Shown: positions 38,341 to 46,903 of the stretch, piece by piece
Numbering within the stretch: the stretch's first letter is position 1
How the letters are laid out: each line of letters opens with the position of its first letter
NCBI RefSeq assembly: GCF_030161235.1
Contig: NZ_BSPW01000001.1
Span: 30,435-94,434 of the forward strand
Reading direction: 5' to 3'
Origin: Vibrio zhanjiangensis
Lineage (GTDB): Bacteria; Pseudomonadota; Gammaproteobacteria; Enterobacterales; Vibrionaceae
DNA length: 64,000 nucleotides
The notes under the pieces: model-generated
What the model was told of the DNA's origin: nothing
Database searches by the model: none
Seen by the model: the letters and a program-made list of their open reading frames with translations, nothing else
Made by a program: the position numbers and the translations under genes

Positions 38341-38935
38341 GCATGTAGATGTTGCGGAGAAGGATTTTCAATCGTTCAAGTCGCAATTGCAAAGTTTGAT
38401 TCCAGCGATCAACCTATTGCCCGATCCCGGATTTCAGAATTCACCTGTGGGTCCAGGTGCGCCAAATCAATACTTGTTAGCAAACCTCTATGGGGGTGAA
38501 TCAACAATTGAAGTGGTGGAGCTTACTGAACAAGATAAACAAGAAATTTCTCAAGTGCTGGGCAACCCTAATGCCTTCACTCCTAGAAATGCTAATGCAT
38601 TTTGGCCAAGTAATGATTTGCCCAAGAAAGTGGTTATCAAACAAACAAGAAAAGGAACAACTAGGTCTTCTGTCCGCTTTCAATGTCGAGCTTCCAATGT
38701 GGCTTCTAAACCATTGTATGTGCCTTTAGTTGATATGGGAGGTTTTACAAAAAAGACAGGCCAGTCTTGGAAGTTTGGTGCTATTGACGGGCTGAAGTTC
38801 AGTGCCGGTGATATTGATGACGGCAAGATATTTTCTGCTGTTATGAATGATGAGACAACTTGGGAAATATTTCTGCCATTTTTAACCGTGAAATTTAACG
38901 CAATGGTATACACAAACATAGGAGGTAATCGATAA
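38252..38935 (+). CDS. tail-fibre tip 3 (receptor-binding)
   Basis: The 227-residue protein starts at ATG 38252 after AAGGAAT; the open frame upstream is not needed. The first about 33 residues are almost identical to tip 2, including MADIDQ. The remainder is unrelated to the other tips, with alternating beta-type segments and no recognisable catalytic motif. It overlaps the start of chaperone 3 by one base. Confidence 0.65.
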   Translation: MANTSEIANLITAVTELTQTVRDKMADIDQHVDVAEKDFQSFKSQLQSLIPAINLLPDPGFQNSPVGPGAPNQYLLANLYGGESTIEVVELTEQDKQEISQVLGNPNAFTPRNANAFWPSNDLPKKVVIKQTRKGTTRSSVRFQCRASNVASKPLYVPLVDMGGFTKKTGQSWKFGAIDGLKFSAGDIDDGKIFSAVMNDETTWEIFLPFLTVKFNAMVYTNIGGNR

Positions 38936-39255
38936 TGTTACTTGTTGAAACCGAAACTGGAAAAATCAGCGGTGTTGGTGACTTTACTCTTGAAGAGCGA
39001 CCAACTGGTTACCATTTGGTCGATGGCCCTTATTCTAAACATGGAAAGATTGTAGAGAATATTGCAGAGATATCAGATGAAATAGCAGAAATTGAGAGTC
39101 TAAATGTACTTAGCTTGCGTCAAAAGGCTTACTATCAAGAATCCGATCCTCTGTATCTAGAATGGCAATATGACAAAACAGCCGAAAAAGAACAACAATG
39201 GCGCGATAAGGTGACTGAAATTAAAGCCCGCTATCCATTGCCCCCCAAAGCATAA
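38935..39255 (+). CDS. tail-fibre assembly chaperone 3
   Basis: 106-residue protein. The N-terminal about 70 residues are unique, while the C-terminal about 31 residues match chaperone 2 nearly residue for residue. Paired with tip 3 by overlap. Confidence 0.65.
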   Translation: MLLVETETGKISGVGDFTLEERPTGYHLVDGPYSKHGKIVENIAEISDEIAEIESLNVLSLRQKAYYQESDPLYLEWQYDKTAEKEQQWRDKVTEIKARYPLPPKA

Positions 39256-39281
39256 CCCACCGCCAATTCGGCGGTTTTTTT
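39160..39281 (+). repeat. 122-bp direct repeat, copy B (3' end of chaperone 3 plus terminator)
   Basis: Second copy of 38047-38168, 1113 bp downstream, same orientation. Confidence 0.88.
39259..39281 (+). terminator. terminator after fibre cassette 3
   Basis: ACCGCC-AATTC-GGCGGT followed by a T-run, identical hairpin to 38146. Confidence 0.85.
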
Positions 39282-39360
39282 ATATCTAAATAATGCCCCT
39301 ATCTGTGTTGGTAAAACCAATAGCCGATAGGGCGTTTTTCTATCTTTAATGAGGAAAGTA

Positions 39361-40137
39361 ATGGCAAGTTCAGAGACGGGTCAGTTGATTCAGGCGGTGA
39401 ATCGTTTGACCCAAACCGTTCAAGATAAAATCGCTGATATAGACAGAAAAGTGGATTCGGTAGCCAATGACATTCGTGCTAACACAGGGCTTACTCAAAA
39501 GCAGGTGTTTTATGTTGATGCCGAAGCGGGTGATGACTTGGCAACAGGCTCAGACCAGCGCCCTTTTAAAACCGTAAACAAAGCGCTCCGCTCTGCTCAT
39601 TCAGGTGCCGTATGTACCATCCGATTGCAACGGAATCAAAGGCATGTGGTAACAGGTGATACTAGTGTTTTTGCTAATCATATTTACATTGTGCCTTGGA
39701 CTAAAAACCAAGATACGCGTCATGAGTACCACTATGATACATCAACTCCAGTGTTAGATATGCAAGGCAAAGCCGTCTTATACGGCAGCATCACAATAGG
39801 CTCTTATCAGGAATCGATTATTGTCGAAGCCAGCGGTACAAGTAAGAATGATTCAGCTCGATTTACTTTCTATGCTGGAGGCGGCTTTACGCTTGCACGC
39901 AGTCGTGTAATTCTAAACTTTTCTGCGGATAACACCGTATTCTTGGGCGGACCATATAGCTACATAAGCCCCAACAAAGTTGCGCTGCGACAGGCTGATA
40001 TTCAAATAAACAAAGGCTATCTTTCAAATCCTTGTCATCTAACGGCGAGCGAATCCACAGGCTTTGAATATGTAGAGGACCTTATCCTAAAAGCGAATAA
40101 AGATAATACTCTATCTGATGCTCGATTTAAGTCATAG
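39361..40137 (+). CDS. tail-fibre tip 4 (beta-helix type)
   Basis: The 258-residue protein starts at ATG 39361 after GAGGAAAG. The N-terminal coiled coil (MASSETGQLIQAVNRLTQTV) is related in pattern to tips 2 and 3 but clearly diverged. It is followed by a GDDLATGSDQRPFKTVNKAL beta-helix entry motif like that in tip 2 and a unique distal half. Confidence 0.65.
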   Translation: MASSETGQLIQAVNRLTQTVQDKIADIDRKVDSVANDIRANTGLTQKQVFYVDAEAGDDLATGSDQRPFKTVNKALRSAHSGAVCTIRLQRNQRHVVTGDTSVFANHIYIVPWTKNQDTRHEYHYDTSTPVLDMQGKAVLYGSITIGSYQESIIVEASGTSKNDSARFTFYAGGGFTLARSRVILNFSADNTVFLGGPYSYISPNKVALRQADIQINKGYLSNPCHLTASESTGFEYVEDLILKANKDNTLSDARFKS

Positions 40138-40145
40138 GAGGCAGC

Positions 40146-40424
40146 ATGGAAATCTCTTTTAATTACAATAACCAAAGTTATGTCAACTTTGACCCTAGCT
40201 CAGAGCTATTTGAATCGCTCGATATTCCGGCAGAAGAAAAAGCGCGCATTGTTTTGGAGGCGCAACAGCAAGCTGTGTTAGACAAAAGAAACGCCGCGTA
40301 TCAAAAAGAAGTCTACCCCATGCTGCTTGATTTGCAATTTGAGCGAGATGCGCAAAAAGAGCAAGCGTGCCGAGAAAAAGTCGAACAGATTAATACTCGA
40401 TACCCACTACCCCAAGAGCTATAA
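40146..40424 (+). CDS. tail-fibre assembly chaperone 4
   Basis: The 92-residue protein follows tip 4 by 8 bp after AGGAGG. Its end (LQFERDAQKEQACREKV, then TRYPLP) is a diverged version of the chaperone 2/3 C-terminus. This supports a common family for all these small genes. Confidence 0.65.
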   Translation: MEISFNYNNQSYVNFDPSSELFESLDIPAEEKARIVLEAQQQAVLDKRNAAYQKEVYPMLLDLQFERDAQKEQACREKVEQINTRYPLPQEL

Positions 40425-40427
40425 CCA

Positions 40428-40450
40428 ACCGCCAATTCGGCGGTTTTTTT
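40428..40450 (+). terminator. terminator after fibre cassette 4
   Basis: Same ACCGCC-AATTC-GGCGGT hairpin with T-run as after cassettes 2 and 3. Confidence 0.85.
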
Positions 40451-40470
40451 ATATCTAAATATCAACTTTG

Positions 40471-40495
40471 GCCCTGCACTTTTGCAGGGCTTTTT
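40471..40495 (+). terminator. second strong terminator before the sheath operon
   Basis: GCCCTGCA-CTTT-TGCAGGGC followed by T5, only 21 bp after the previous terminator and 18 bp before the next gene. Confidence 0.88.
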
Positions 40496-40512
40496 ATATG
40501 GAGCAAATGTCA

Positions 40513-40701
40513 ATGGCAAGCAAAAAAGCCTCAACCTCTCGCGCTAAGGGAGAAAACGATCCGCGTGATTACCGAATGCTGGTGGAAAAGCGCATTCTTC
40601 AACGCTGGCGCGAGCCCGGTGAGATCATCAGTTTGATGCCTTCTCAAGCTGAATATTACCTGATGAATAATGTCCTTGAATTAAACGAAGAGAGTAAATA
40701 A
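40513..40701 (+). CDS. small tail protein upstream of sheath (Mu gp38/DUF2635-like position)
   Basis: The 62-residue protein starts at ATG 40513, 8 nt after GGAGC; two in-frame ATGs lie just upstream. It is basic at the N-terminus and ends in EIISLMPSQAEYYLMNNVLEL. Mu-like tail operons carry a small protein here, but homology is not certain. It overlaps the sheath gene by one base. Confidence 0.5.
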   Translation: MASKKASTSRAKGENDPRDYRMLVEKRILQRWREPGEIISLMPSQAEYYLMNNVLELNEESK

Positions 40702-41846
40702 TGGCAACGATAACCACACAAACTCATAACGGAATCTCTCTGGAAGTGAGTGAACCGCTAGGCCCTATGGGCGGCGTAGACAACCAGCTTGGTGGCTTTA
40801 TTGGTACGACCAAACACAAGAGTGAAGATGTTGACTATGGCGAGCCAGTGAAAATTCGCACCCTTGCTGACTTAGCACTGATTGACACAAGAGAAAAGCC
40901 AGCCGGCGTTTTGTACAACAGCGTCAAGTATTTTCTAGAAGTGGCTCAGGTGCCATGTTACGTCATTATGTACGAAGAAAATGCTAACAAAGCAACCAAC
41001 CTTAACAATGTGATTGGTGGGACTTCAAGTGCCGGCCGTTTAACGGGTATTCACGCCTTTAAAGCTTGCCCTGAAGCGCCAACCAATATTGCCGCACCAG
41101 GTTTTCACAGTATTGAAGTTGCTAATGCACTGGCTGGTGTTGCCAACCAAACCTACTGTGAAGCTTGGGTCGATGGCCCCAACGGTACCACAGAAGCGGC
41201 GAAGACATTTGCTGCATTGCTTGGAGAGACACACAAGCGTGTATGGTGTTGTGATGTTAATGGTGAGCGCTGGGATCATACTATTCCACCTTCTGTGATT
41301 GGTATGGCGGCGCGATGCAGTGTTAAACCTTCTCAAACACCAAATGGTGCTTCGACTCCTTTGGATGATATTTCACGTATTGTCGGATACCGCGTGAATG
41401 ATCAAAACAGTGAAGGGGTTGAGTTGAATAAAACCGGAGTATCGGTGACGATTCGCGATCCAAATGGCGGCTTGATGTTCCTTGGCACTCGCACCGCTGA
41501 TGGTAGTTTTGGCAATATCATCGGGATTGAAAACCAGTTGTGCCGCGAGCTCATTAAGTCGCACCGCGACACAATGAAATACAACCTAGACTTTGATTTC
41601 TTTAAACAGCGCATTGCTCAGTTAAGCAACTGGCTGTCCAGCCTACAAGCTGATGGCGAGATCATCGGCGCGCGATGCTATCTTCATGAAACTCGCAACA
41701 ACTTGCAAAGATATAAAAACGGCGAATGGGTCTTGGTTATCGATTGGGGCGCTTATCGTCCGAATGAGCACTCCATTATTGAACTCAATCAAAACGATGA
41801 ACTGCTTAAAGTCTACGTCGACGACGCAATTAAAACATTCGGTTAA
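40701..41846 (+). CDS. contractile tail sheath protein (FI-like)
   Basis: The 381-residue protein matches P2 FI and the R-pyocin sheath (about 386 residues). It has a MATITTQTHNGISLEVSE start, the IRTLADLALIDT and LYNSVKYFLEVAQVPCYVI segments, and a C-terminal about 120-residue domain (NQLCRELIKSH to the end) that forms the inner sheath layer and carries the linking arm. Contraction drives the tube into the target cell. Confidence 0.93.
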   Translation: MATITTQTHNGISLEVSEPLGPMGGVDNQLGGFIGTTKHKSEDVDYGEPVKIRTLADLALIDTREKPAGVLYNSVKYFLEVAQVPCYVIMYEENANKATNLNNVIGGTSSAGRLTGIHAFKACPEAPTNIAAPGFHSIEVANALAGVANQTYCEAWVDGPNGTTEAAKTFAALLGETHKRVWCCDVNGERWDHTIPPSVIGMAARCSVKPSQTPNGASTPLDDISRIVGYRVNDQNSEGVELNKTGVSVTIRDPNGGLMFLGTRTADGSFGNIIGIENQLCRELIKSHRDTMKYNLDFDFFKQRIAQLSNWLSSLQADGEIIGARCYLHETRNNLQRYKNGEWVLVIDWGAYRPNEHSIIELNQNDELLKVYVDDAIKTFG

Positions 41847-41858
41847 TAAAGGTTAAAT

Positions 41859-42326
41859 ATGTCTAATAGAGTTACTCACGCGAGAAAACTAACGCTGCCA
41901 GGCGGTATTAAAATCACTAACAACATGGAAGAGTTCACGCCACCCAAATACACCAAGGTGTATGCAGATGTGCCGGGATCCTTTATGGGCAAGAAAGTGT
42001 GTGTTGGCTACGAAGCCTCTGAGTGGTCAGTCACCATTAAAGGTGAAATGGCTGCGGTAGTAAAAAGCGCACTAAAAGATGCAGATAAAACTGTCATCAT
42101 CTACAACGAAAATGGTGTCAATAAACATAAACGTTATGACGCTGAGCACGCAATGACAGGCGAAGTAGTGGTTGAATACGCCGCAAATAAGATGCGTGAG
42201 CAGCAAACGCTAACCCTAACGGGGCAAATCACTAAGCATTTGTGGAAAGAAAACGGTAGCACGCTTGCTGATGTTGATATTGACAATGGTCGATACATCA
42301 TAGGCGGTAAGCAATTTAACGTTTAA
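41859..42326 (+). CDS. tail tube protein (FII-like)
   Basis: The 155-residue protein matches the P2 FII / R-pyocin tube, which stacks as hexamers inside the sheath. The ITNNMEEFTPPKYTKVYADVPG-type start and the GEVVVEYAANKMREQQTLTLTGQI-type core are typical. It follows the sheath by 12 bp. These two genes should be the most strongly expressed in the operon. Confidence 0.92.
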   Translation: MSNRVTHARKLTLPGGIKITNNMEEFTPPKYTKVYADVPGSFMGKKVCVGYEASEWSVTIKGEMAAVVKSALKDADKTVIIYNENGVNKHKRYDAEHAMTGEVVVEYAANKMREQQTLTLTGQITKHLWKENGSTLADVDIDNGRYIIGGKQFNV

Positions 42327-42345
42327 ACCATTTATTTACCTGACT

Positions 42346-42373
42346 AAAGGCCACCTAATCGGTGGCCTTTTTT
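42346..42373 (+). terminator. terminator after the tube gene
   Basis: AAAGGCCACC-TAATC-GGTGGCCTTT followed by T-run, 20 bp after the tube stop. Downstream tail genes lack a clear promoter, so it probably lowers their expression relative to sheath and tube. Confidence 0.88.
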
Positions 42374-42395
42374 ATACCAGAAAAGAGACACGAGC

Positions 42396-42926
42396 ATGAG
42401 CCAAACTCACTATCTAGAACGCACTTTCACGCTTTTGAAGCCCGTTGCAGATCACCGCCAAGTCACAGTAAAACCCATGAGTCGTCAATCGAGCATGGAG
42501 ATAGAACCTAAGGGAGACACCTTTACTCAAGAAGAGAAAGAAGCCCTAGTGATGGCCTCTACCGGTTTGAATCAAGAAGAGCTTGATGCCTTATCAAGTC
42601 CAGATTGGCTGACATTGTATAGCGCATCGTACGATTTTTATCATCAAACAGGCTACCAATTGGCGGGTGAAAAACAAGCTGATACCGCTAAAGACGCGAT
42701 CCTCTTTTTCAGTGGTGAGCGAAAAGTATCGTTAGAACTTCCTACGCTCAAACTATCAAAAATGGCAGATAAAATGAGTGATGATATCAAGCGTGCTTGC
42801 TTCATTTTGGCCAACCTGACTGACTTAGAAGAAGCAGAGATCATGAACTTACCCCTGCCTGATTATCGCAGCCTTGTTAGTGCAGCCTCCCATTTTTTAA
42901 CCAAACCAGCGGCTTACTTTCAGTAA
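42396..42926 (+). CDS. tail assembly chaperone E
   Basis: The 176-residue protein is the P2 gpE equivalent, lying between tube and tape measure. It contains ERTFTLLKPVADHRQVTVKPMSR and a helical C-terminal half. It ends at TAA 42924-42926 but carries a slippery heptamer 25 bases earlier that allows the longer E+E' form. E and E+E' coat the tape measure during tail assembly. Confidence 0.85.
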   Translation: MSQTHYLERTFTLLKPVADHRQVTVKPMSRQSSMEIEPKGDTFTQEEKEALVMASTGLNQEELDALSSPDWLTLYSASYDFYHQTGYQLAGEKQADTAKDAILFFSGERKVSLELPTLKLSKMADKMSDDIKRACFILANLTDLEEAEIMNLPLPDYRSLVSAASHFLTKPAAYFQ

Positions 42927-43060
42927 AAAGCGTTGAAACCATTTTAGATATTGTGCCCTTGGCGGGCTATTGCGCCACGGATGCACTTGAGTGGACAACG
43001 GAAATTGCCTTAAGGCGTTATGAGCTAGCTTTGGCTCATTTGGGGGTGAAGCGTGGATAA
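42396..43060 (+). CDS. tail assembly chaperone E+E', -1 frameshift product
   Basis: In frame with gene E there is a perfect T-TTT-TTA slippery heptamer (42893-42899). A -1 shift there enters a frame open until TAA at 43058-43060, adding 53 residues and giving a 221-residue fusion. The added tail ends in EWTTEIALRRYELALAHLG, a helical segment like P2 E'. Its end overlaps the tape-measure start by 8 bp, as in P2. A small stem-loop (TTACT/AGTAA, 42914-42926) lies 14 nt after the slip site. Without the shift this 130-bp stretch would be unexplained. Confidence 0.8.
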
Positions 43061-45356
43061 AAAAACACAACCTGGCATCACCATAAGCGCACAACAGGTG
43101 GTCGCTGGGTTCAAAACACTAGAGAGTGTGCAACAAGGGTTAATCACCACACTAGAGCAAACCCAGAAACAATTTAGTGCATTAAATGAAAAACTTAGGT
43201 TAACGAATGCAGGATTAAAAGACTCAGCCAAAGAGTCAGAGTTAACGAAGCCTAGATCGCAGTCAGGCCAAGACGTAGAAAGTCGCTGGGAAAAACAAAA
43301 GCAAGAGGCTTTAGAAGCTTTGCCAGGCGTGTCCGATAAGGCTATGGAAGTGATGATGACTGCTGCGAGTACTGCATTGTATTCGTCAATGAACAATGAG
43401 GCGTCCTATATCAATGTTGCCAATAATTTAGATTTTGGCGAACAAGGGCTTCTTAGTGAAGAGGCTAAAGAATTACGTCATGCTCTCAACGCTCTAGCGG
43501 TTGAAATGGCAGGGGCAAAGCATGGTGATGTATTAAACATTGCCGAGTTAGGCGCAAATGGAGGGATTGCCAAGCAAGACCTAGAAGTGTTTACCCGTGA
43601 TACCATAATGACGGCACAAGCTTGGGGGATGACTAAAGAGGAGTCTGCTCAGAAAGGTATAGCGCTTCGTACGTCTATGGGGTATGAAGAGGGAGAGGTT
43701 GGCCAAAAGCAGTTTATGCAAATGGCAAACATGATCAATGAGGTGAACAAAAATAGCGGTATAGCAGAGAAAGATCTGATTGATGTCATGATCAAGGCTG
43801 CTCCTCGCTTGTCAAACTCAGGTTTTACAGAACAAGAAGCTCTGAGTCTCGCCAATTCACTTTTGCTAGCCGGCGCGAACAAAGACGATGCGGCAAGATC
43901 GGCAGAAGATATTGCATCAGCTCTTAACCTTGGCTCTTTGGCAAACGATGATCAAGTTGCTGCCTTTGAAAAGCTGGGCATGGATGCAACGTCAGTATCA
44001 ACCGCAATGAAAACGGATGCGATGGGGACTCTTGTTAAAGTACTTGAGGGTATAAAAGGACTTAATAAACAAGATCAATTCGCTACGGTGAAGACTTTAT
44101 TTGGCGCTAACTCTCCTAATGCCTCAGTATCTTACATTGAAAGTCTTTTGAACGATCCTACAAAGCTTATCGAGACTAAGAATCAAGCGGAGAATGCTAA
44201 TCCTGATTCGGTAACCAAAGAGTACGCTGCAAGCGCAGATACCAAGCAAGCGGATATGGAGCGTTCGTTAGACGCTTTTAACAATTTATCCATTGTTGTC
44301 GGAGATAAAATATGGCCCGCATTTAGTGGAATATTAAACGCCATTACTGATGTAACCATAGCCACCACTCAGTGGATAGCCGAATCAGAAGGTGCGGCTT
44401 CTGCTATTTTAGGTTTTGGGGGAGCAATACTTGGTGGCCTCGCTGCGTATAAAGCATATCGAGGTGCTAAGTTTATTGGTACTCTTGCTGGTATTACCAA
44501 AGAAGCGCTGGGGATGAAAAAGCAGCCTAGTGCTATTGATGGGGCATCGAATGCGGCTTGCACACATTGTGATGATGTCGATGGCCGAGAAAAAGCCAAC
44601 CGCAGTAGGCGTGTGAATCAGTCTGGAGATCAAGTTAGAACCAGAAGTAATCCCAAAACAAGACAGCCCCGCTCTCGTCCTCGAAATAAGCTCAAACCTC
44701 GTATCCTAAGTTTTGCTACTAGTGCTGCTTCTTTCCTTGCTGATAAAGCGAAGGGGGTGCCTAGTCTTATTTCCAATGGAGCTAAGAAGGTAGCCCAAAC
44801 CACACATACAATTTGTGACAAGTTAAAAGATAAGCGTGTTTATCCGCTACCTAAAAAACTGTTGGCTTTTGGTCCTTTAAAAATGGGGCTAAGAGCTATT
44901 GATATTGGAACCAGCCTAGCTCAAGGCGATACGGCTTCAGCCGTTGAGAGTGGTGGTGGGTTATTGGGAGGTATGGGGGGAGCCGCTGCAGGAGCCGCTT
45001 TGGGAACTATGATACTGCCAGGGGTAGGTACTATAGTCGGTGCCACTATTGGCGGTATGTTGGGAGACTCCGCGGGTTCGGATATCGCATCTAGCTTGTT
45101 TGATTGGTTTTCGAAAGATGACTTACCCAACAAATCTGAAGAAATAAAAGCAGCGCAAATTCAAAAGGTAGAACAGGCGCAAAAGCCAAACGTGACTTTC
45201 TCTCCTGTGGTTCAGGTAACGGGTTCTGAACAACCCGAAAAAACGGCGGCTTTGACTATGGACGCAATACAACAAGCCTTAGCACAGTTTGCTCGCGAAC
45301 ATGGCCTAGATTCTGACAATCTTACTCAAGATTTTGAACATTCACTGGTGAACTAA
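43053..45356 (+). CDS. tail tape measure protein T
   Basis: The 767-residue protein sets tail length. It starts at GTG 43053 after a GGGGGTGAAG ribosome site. The N-terminal third is coiled coil. The middle has a P2-type tape-measure domain with the ALNLGSLANDDQVAAFEKLG and LFGANSPNASVSYIESL segments (about residues 290-370). A hydrophobic stretch lies around 445-480, a basic linker around 520-560, and a Gly/Ala-rich membrane-seeking segment around 630-680. The size is close to tape measures of R-pyocins. It overlaps gene U by one base. Confidence 0.9.
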   Translation: MDKKTQPGITISAQQVVAGFKTLESVQQGLITTLEQTQKQFSALNEKLRLTNAGLKDSAKESELTKPRSQSGQDVESRWEKQKQEALEALPGVSDKAMEVMMTAASTALYSSMNNEASYINVANNLDFGEQGLLSEEAKELRHALNALAVEMAGAKHGDVLNIAELGANGGIAKQDLEVFTRDTIMTAQAWGMTKEESAQKGIALRTSMGYEEGEVGQKQFMQMANMINEVNKNSGIAEKDLIDVMIKAAPRLSNSGFTEQEALSLANSLLLAGANKDDAARSAEDIASALNLGSLANDDQVAAFEKLGMDATSVSTAMKTDAMGTLVKVLEGIKGLNKQDQFATVKTLFGANSPNASVSYIESLLNDPTKLIETKNQAENANPDSVTKEYAASADTKQADMERSLDAFNNLSIVVGDKIWPAFSGILNAITDVTIATTQWIAESEGAASAILGFGGAILGGLAAYKAYRGAKFIGTLAGITKEALGMKKQPSAIDGASNAACTHCDDVDGREKANRSRRVNQSGDQVRTRSNPKTRQPRSRPRNKLKPRILSFATSAASFLADKAKGVPSLISNGAKKVAQTTHTICDKLKDKRVYPLPKKLLAFGPLKMGLRAIDIGTSLAQGDTASAVESGGGLLGGMGGAAAGAALGTMILPGVGTIVGATIGGMLGDSAGSDIASSLFDWFSKDDLPNKSEEIKAAQIQKVEQAQKPNVTFSPVVQVTGSEQPEKTAALTMDAIQQALAQFAREHGLDSDNLTQDFEHSLVN

Positions 45357-45766
45357 TGCAGCACTTAGCACTTAACGATCATGTGTTAAGCGTAGTGAAA
45401 GGCAATCCATTAGAAGAGCACTCGTATGACTCTTCTGCTGGATGGTCTGATTTTGACGCTATACACAGTCCACGACAAGACCCAACCGCTAACCCTTTGG
45501 ATAACTGGACACTGAACCTGGTTGCTTTCACTGGCAATGGGGAGAGTGAAGCACAGGCTCTGCGAACTATGATGAAGTCGCATGAAATTATTACCGTTAC
45601 CGATGGCAAAGGGCAAAAATGGGGCAGGTTTACTCTTCGCAATATCAAAACTAGCTACACACGCATTGTTGAAAAAGGCCAAGCCCAAATTGTCAAAATG
45701 ACCCTGACGTTGAAGGAATATCGACAACAAGATGAAAACCCGAGCAAAACCGTACGAAACCGTTAA
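45356..45766 (+). CDS. tail protein U
   Basis: The 136-residue protein matches P2 gpU, found at the tail tip. It has a beta-rich N-terminus and the ALRTMMKSHEIITVTDGKGQKWGRFTLRNI-type core. Overlap with T and X keeps the operon tightly coupled. Confidence 0.85.
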   Translation: MQHLALNDHVLSVVKGNPLEEHSYDSSAGWSDFDAIHSPRQDPTANPLDNWTLNLVAFTGNGESEAQALRTMMKSHEIITVTDGKGQKWGRFTLRNIKTSYTRIVEKGQAQIVKMTLTLKEYRQQDENPSKTVRNR

Positions 45767-45938
45767 TACCTTACTTTACCGGGTGTTTGGTGTGGATTGT
45801 GACGACCTTGAAGAAGAGTTTTACAGACTTAATCCTACTCAGAACACCCCTTTTTTAAGGGCTAACCAAGAAATAGAGCTTCCTTATCTCGAGGAGGACT
45901 TAGAGACTACAAGCGATGATATTATTGTATGGACGTAA
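45732..45938 (+). CDS. tail protein X (LysM-like)
   Basis: The 68-residue protein matches P2 gpX, a LysM-fold baseplate protein. It has LLYRVFGVDCDDLEEEFYRLNPT and the closing IELPYL. It overlaps U by 35 bp and D by 10 bp. Confidence 0.85.
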   Translation: MKTRAKPYETVNTLLYRVFGVDCDDLEEEFYRLNPTQNTPFLRANQEIELPYLEEDLETTSDDIIVWT

Positions 45939-46888
45939 TTGATATCAAAGGTGACGGAGCGGCAAGTCTGATGCCGCTTCTGACCAACTGGTCGTTGTCG
46001 GACAGTGAAGGTATGCAGTCTGACCGGTTATCATTAACCTTTTCTGGCATGGAGTCACAAACTCTTATTCCTAAAAGTGGCACTGAATGGCGTGTATTTA
46101 TCGATGGTGAGAAGAGGGGAGTTTACCAAATCTCTTCGATATCTGAGTATCTACATCCGGTCAAATTGGTTGTGCAATTGACCCCTGCCATTTTTTGTGT
46201 GGCGGACGAAAAAGGCTTTAAAGAGCCAAGGCGACGAACCTTTCCACCAGCAAGAATACAAGATGTGGTTAAAGCAGTGATGGAACCACATGGTTATGAG
46301 GTGAGAGTGAGTCCCAAGTTTGCGTACAAGCCAACCGAGCATCTCAATCAGAATGAGGAAACAGACTCAGCTTTTATTGCTCGTTTGGCAGCAAAGCACG
46401 ACGCCATTGCTAAGCCTATTGATCGTATGTATGTGTTTGGTCAGCGCGGTAGCCTGAAAACCTTATCTGGTCATGAGCAGCCAGTGGTGACCATTACTCC
46501 GCAAGATGTACAACAAGGCAGTGCGAAATTAGCCCACCCCAGCTTTGTGCGCTTTAACGGCGTTAAAGCATATTGGCAAACACCGGATACCGGCCTGAGT
46601 GACACTCAAGTGATTGGTTCTAAGCCTTACTTTAGTATTAAAGACGTGTTTAAACACCCTGGTGAAGCTCAAGTGGCAGCAGAGGCTAAATTGGCGGAAT
46701 TTAAGCGGAAAATACAAAAGTTTAGCGCTACTTTGCGCGGTCAGCCTGGCTTATTTGCAGAGTCAGTAATGATATTACAAGGCTTTCAATCTCCTCGTGC
46801 AAAAGGTCATTGGTCAATCGACAGCGTGATATTAACAGGCACCCGTACTTCTTACACTATTCAAGTTGAAGCGACTCGGCCCATATAA
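45929..46888 (+). CDS. tail protein D (baseplate hub)
   Basis: The 319-residue protein matches P2 gpD / T4 gp27, the hub between tube and spike. Features are the N-terminal beta domain with LTFSGMESQTLIPKSGTEWRVFIDG, the EETDSAFIARLAAKHDAIAKP segment (about 145-165), and the C-terminal MILQGFQSPRAKGHWSIDSV region. Last structural gene of the cluster. Confidence 0.9.
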   Translation: MDVIDIKGDGAASLMPLLTNWSLSDSEGMQSDRLSLTFSGMESQTLIPKSGTEWRVFIDGEKRGVYQISSISEYLHPVKLVVQLTPAIFCVADEKGFKEPRRRTFPPARIQDVVKAVMEPHGYEVRVSPKFAYKPTEHLNQNEETDSAFIARLAAKHDAIAKPIDRMYVFGQRGSLKTLSGHEQPVVTITPQDVQQGSAKLAHPSFVRFNGVKAYWQTPDTGLSDTQVIGSKPYFSIKDVFKHPGEAQVAAEAKLAEFKRKIQKFSATLRGQPGLFAESVMILQGFQSPRAKGHWSIDSVILTGTRTSYTIQVEATRPI

Positions 46889-46903
46889 TTATAAGGAGGT
46901 ATT

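Noticed and set aside
42927..43052. Unexplained gap before the tape measure gene
   Set aside because: It is the E' extension reached by -1 frameshifting, so not empty.
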